A stretch of DNA of 7,399 nt. Origin: Alphaproteobacteria bacterium (GTDB taxonomy: Bacteria; Pseudomonadota; Alphaproteobacteria; CBDBCS01; JAHZLG01). Every line of letters starts with the position of its first letter. The first letter of the stretch is position 1. The position numbers and the translations under genes were made by a program. Below are positions 5,696 to 7,399 of this stretch, in pieces. The stretch spans positions 1-7,399 of the forward strand of contig JAHZLG010000111.1 in the NCBI GenBank assembly GCA_022599995.1, read 5' to 3'. Under the pieces are notes generated by a model that worked only from the letters and a program-made list of their open reading frames with translations, made no database searches and was not told where the DNA came from.

Positions 5696-7399
5696 GTGCT
5701 TGATCAAGACCTTCATGCCCCGCCGGCGCACGCCACGGAGCACGACCACCACACGCGTCTTGTTGCCGAGAACACCCAAATATGGCGACGAATTTGCACC
5801 ACCCTGCGTGGCGAATTAGGCGAGCAAACCTTTAATCGCTGGCTGGGTGGGGTCGAGGTGATGACCCCGCAGACAGCAAGCCGCACCGATGCCGATCGCG
5901 TCGGTGATGCCGATCTCGGTCGCCCCGGTGATGCCGATGCCGATCGCGCCGGTGATGCTGATCTCGGTCGCACCGGTGATGCCGATCTCGGTCGCACGGG
6001 TGATTCCGGTGCCTTCCCCGATGCCTCCGACACCCACGACGCACGGCATGATGACCCCGACGCCGAAACGATCTGCCTGATAGCGAACTCGGACGAGCAG
6101 GTCGACATGATGCAAACGGGCTTGCATCAGCGGCTGTTGGTTCTGTGGAAGCAGCATCGACTGACCACGATCAGGGTAACCTATGCGGTCGACTGGCAGC
6201 ATGATCAGGCCAATGCCTCGCTGTCTGATTCGGGGCACGCCCATCGGCAGGGCGGCGCCTCGCAGCTGCGTGCCCCCATGGGACACATCCCGCTGTATCG
6301 CACCGCAGAAGACTCGCTCTTTCCGCACCAAGCACGTGGGAGGACGCAACCGACTACGCGCCGCGCGCCGCGCGCCTTATCCAAGCCCCACGATTTGCCC
6401 GATACACCCGATGCATCAGACACACAGGTAACAAGCGCAACGTCATCCCCCCCACGCACGCACGAGAGCCCCTCCCCCCCACGCACGCACGAGAGCCCCT
6501 CCCCTCCACCCCGGCGGGGGCACGCAACCCCTCCCACCCCTCCCACCCGCGAATCCGCCAGGACGCGCACTAGGGAGCGCACTAGTGTGCCCCGTGGGGC
6601 GATGGCGCAACCGATTGCCCGCAAGCGCAACCGGGCCCTCACCTTCGATACCTTTCTCGAGGACACCAGCAATCGCCTTGCCCTGCGCGCAATGCAGCGG
6701 TTGGTTACGATGGGCGAGGCTGGCGGGTGTTTTGTGCTCCATGGTCAAGCGGGGGTGGGAAAAACGCACCTGCTGCACGCCCTGTGCAATGCCGTCATAG
6801 AACAAGACGATCCGCCGGCAGCCTTGATGCTCACGAGCGAGGATTTTGTCGCCGACTTCGTCCACGCAGTGCGGCGCGGGCGGACGGCGAAAGACCTCCA
6901 GCAGTTCAAATCCTTCTTTCGGTCGCGTGAGCTGTTACTGATCGACGACTTTCACTTCCTGGCGAACAAACCCGGCTCGCAAGCCGAGATCGCCCGCATC
7001 CTCGATGACCTGCAGGACGCGACCGTTGTGGTGACCGCCGATGCGTGGCCAGGGGAGTGGGTCGGGTTTATCGATCCGCTGCAATCGCGCCTTATGAATG
7101 CCCTGCACCTGCGGATTGATCCCCCCGACGATGCGTTTCGCCACCGTATCCTCTCCTATAAGGCGACGGCACACGGCGTCCATTTGCGTGATGATGTTGC
7201 CCTGTTCTTGGCAAGCCGGATAAAAGATTCGCCACGCGTCTTGGAAGGCGCGATTCGCCGTCTGGCAGCCTATGAATCGCTGCTGGGTGAGAAGGTGACC
7301 CTCGATAATGTGATGCAGATATTTCGGGAATACGCCAAGAAAATGCCACACCAGCTGCGCATCGATGACATTCAGCGAAAGGTGGCCGACCACTTCTAG
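5696..7399 (+). CDS. dnaA: Divergent DnaA-like replication initiator lacking the DNA-binding domain
   Basis: With the GTG start the product has 567 residues; the frame is open back to TTG 5576, and ATG 5648 is also possible. Domain I (about 22-166) is recognisable (IWRRICTTLRGELGEQTFNRWLGGVEV, resuming ETICLIANSDEQVDMMQ) but split by an Asp-rich insert at about 59-123. Domain II (about 167-312) is long, Pro/Ser/Arg-rich and probably disordered. The AAA+ domain (about 313-548) has Walker A GQAGVGKT (350-357), Walker B LLLIDD (413-418), sensor 1 TAD (447-449), box VII Arg465 in DPLQSRL and sensor 2 Arg514 in PRVLEGA. ATP binding and assembly residues are therefore kept. SQAEIARIL replaces the usual TQEEFFHTF, and the usual GWGL after box VII is absent. 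Domain IV begins (LRIDDIQRKVADHF, 554-567) but stops at TAG, so the helix-turn-helix that binds DnaA boxes, normally about 80 more residues, is missing. DnaA normally unwinds the origin as an ATP filament. This may be a broken initiator or a paralogue. Confidence 0.85.
   Translation: MLDQDLHAPPAHATEHDHHTRLVAENTQIWRRICTTLRGELGEQTFNRWLGGVEVMTPQTASRTDADRVGDADLGRPGDADADRAGDADLGRTGDADLGRTGDSGAFPDASDTHDARHDDPDAETICLIANSDEQVDMMQTGLHQRLLVLWKQHRLTTIRVTYAVDWQHDQANASLSDSGHAHRQGGASQLRAPMGHIPLYRTAEDSLFPHQARGRTQPTTRRAPRALSKPHDLPDTPDASDTQVTSATSSPPRTHESPSPPRTHESPSPPPRRGHATPPTPPTRESARTRTRERTSVPRGAMAQPIARKRNRALTFDTFLEDTSNRLALRAMQRLVTMGEAGGCFVLHGQAGVGKTHLLHALCNAVIEQDDPPAALMLTSEDFVADFVHAVRRGRTAKDLQQFKSFFRSRELLLIDDFHFLANKPGSQAEIARILDDLQDATVVVTADAWPGEWVGFIDPLQSRLMNALHLRIDPPDDAFRHRILSYKATAHGVHLRDDVALFLASRIKDSPRVLEGAIRRLAAYESLLGEKVTLDNVMQIFREYAKKMPHQLRIDDIQRKVADHF
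5903..5998 (+). repeat. 24-bp in-frame tandem repeat, four units, inside DnaA domain I
   Basis: Units at 5903-5926, 5927-5950, 5951-5974 and 5975-5998 encode GDADLGRP, GDADADRA, GDADLGRT and GDADLGRT. Units 3 and 4 differ at only two bases. A partial unit precedes them (TDADRV, from 5885) and another follows (GDSGA). High identity at the DNA level points to recent expansion. Confidence 0.92.
6446..6499 (+). repeat. 27-bp perfect in-frame tandem duplication in the DnaA linker
   Basis: Two identical 27-bp units (6446-6472 and 6473-6499) encode SPPRTHESP twice. Each starts with T and a run of seven C, then ACGCACGCACGAGAGCCCC. A partial third unit begins at 6500, followed by more C-rich sequence including CCTCCCACC-like repeats to about 6550. 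Perfect identity implies a very recent duplication. Confidence 0.92.

Noticed and set aside
7397..7399. TAG as a reassigned sense codon in this organism
   Set aside because: No other in-frame TAG lies inside a confidently coding region of the window, so there is no second case to support reassignment. It remains only one possible explanation of the dnaA truncation.

Overview
The window looks like chromosomal DNA of an alphaproteobacterium with fairly high GC content. The clues are the architecture of the LysM protein (one membrane anchor, two Ig-like units, a C-terminal LysM), the style of the YbbA/YbbP pair and the wording of the DnaA AAA+ region. I cannot name a genus. No tRNA, rRNA, insertion sequence, phage gene or CRISPR array was found.

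Layout. (1) Positions 1-1096, minus strand: a membrane-anchored LysM protein whose last residues lie beyond the left edge. A textbook sigma-70 promoter sits upstream at 1188-1216. (2) Positions 1097-1773: a 677-bp divergent intergenic region with a 17-bp tandem repeat and several hairpins. (3) Positions 1774-5177, plus strand: a tightly coupled two-gene operon. It encodes an ABC ATPase of the LolD/YbbA family and an 866-residue, ten-helix FtsX/YbbP-type permease, and the two genes overlap by 4 bases. (4) Positions 5178-5695: a 518-bp spacer with G-rich and purine-rich minisatellite-like repeats. (5) Positions 5696-7399, plus strand: a divergent dnaA-like gene.

The dnaA-like gene is the most unusual part. 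Domain I is split by an Asp-rich insert made of 24-bp tandem repeats. The linker (domain II) is long and Pro/Ser-rich and carries a 27-bp repeat. The AAA+ core keeps its ATP-binding residues but departs from the DnaA consensus around the initiator-specific motif and box VII. The frame ends at TAG right after the first helix of domain IV, so the DNA-binding helix-turn-helix is missing. It may be a truncated initiator, an interrupted gene, a DnaA-derived regulator without origin binding, or a sequence error. The window ends on that stop codon, so these cannot be told apart here.

Short tandem repeats recur throughout. Inside genes their periods are multiples of three (12, 24, 27 bp). Between genes they are not (5, 17, about 39 bp). 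This suggests a genome that often expands minisatellites, with selection keeping the coding frames open.
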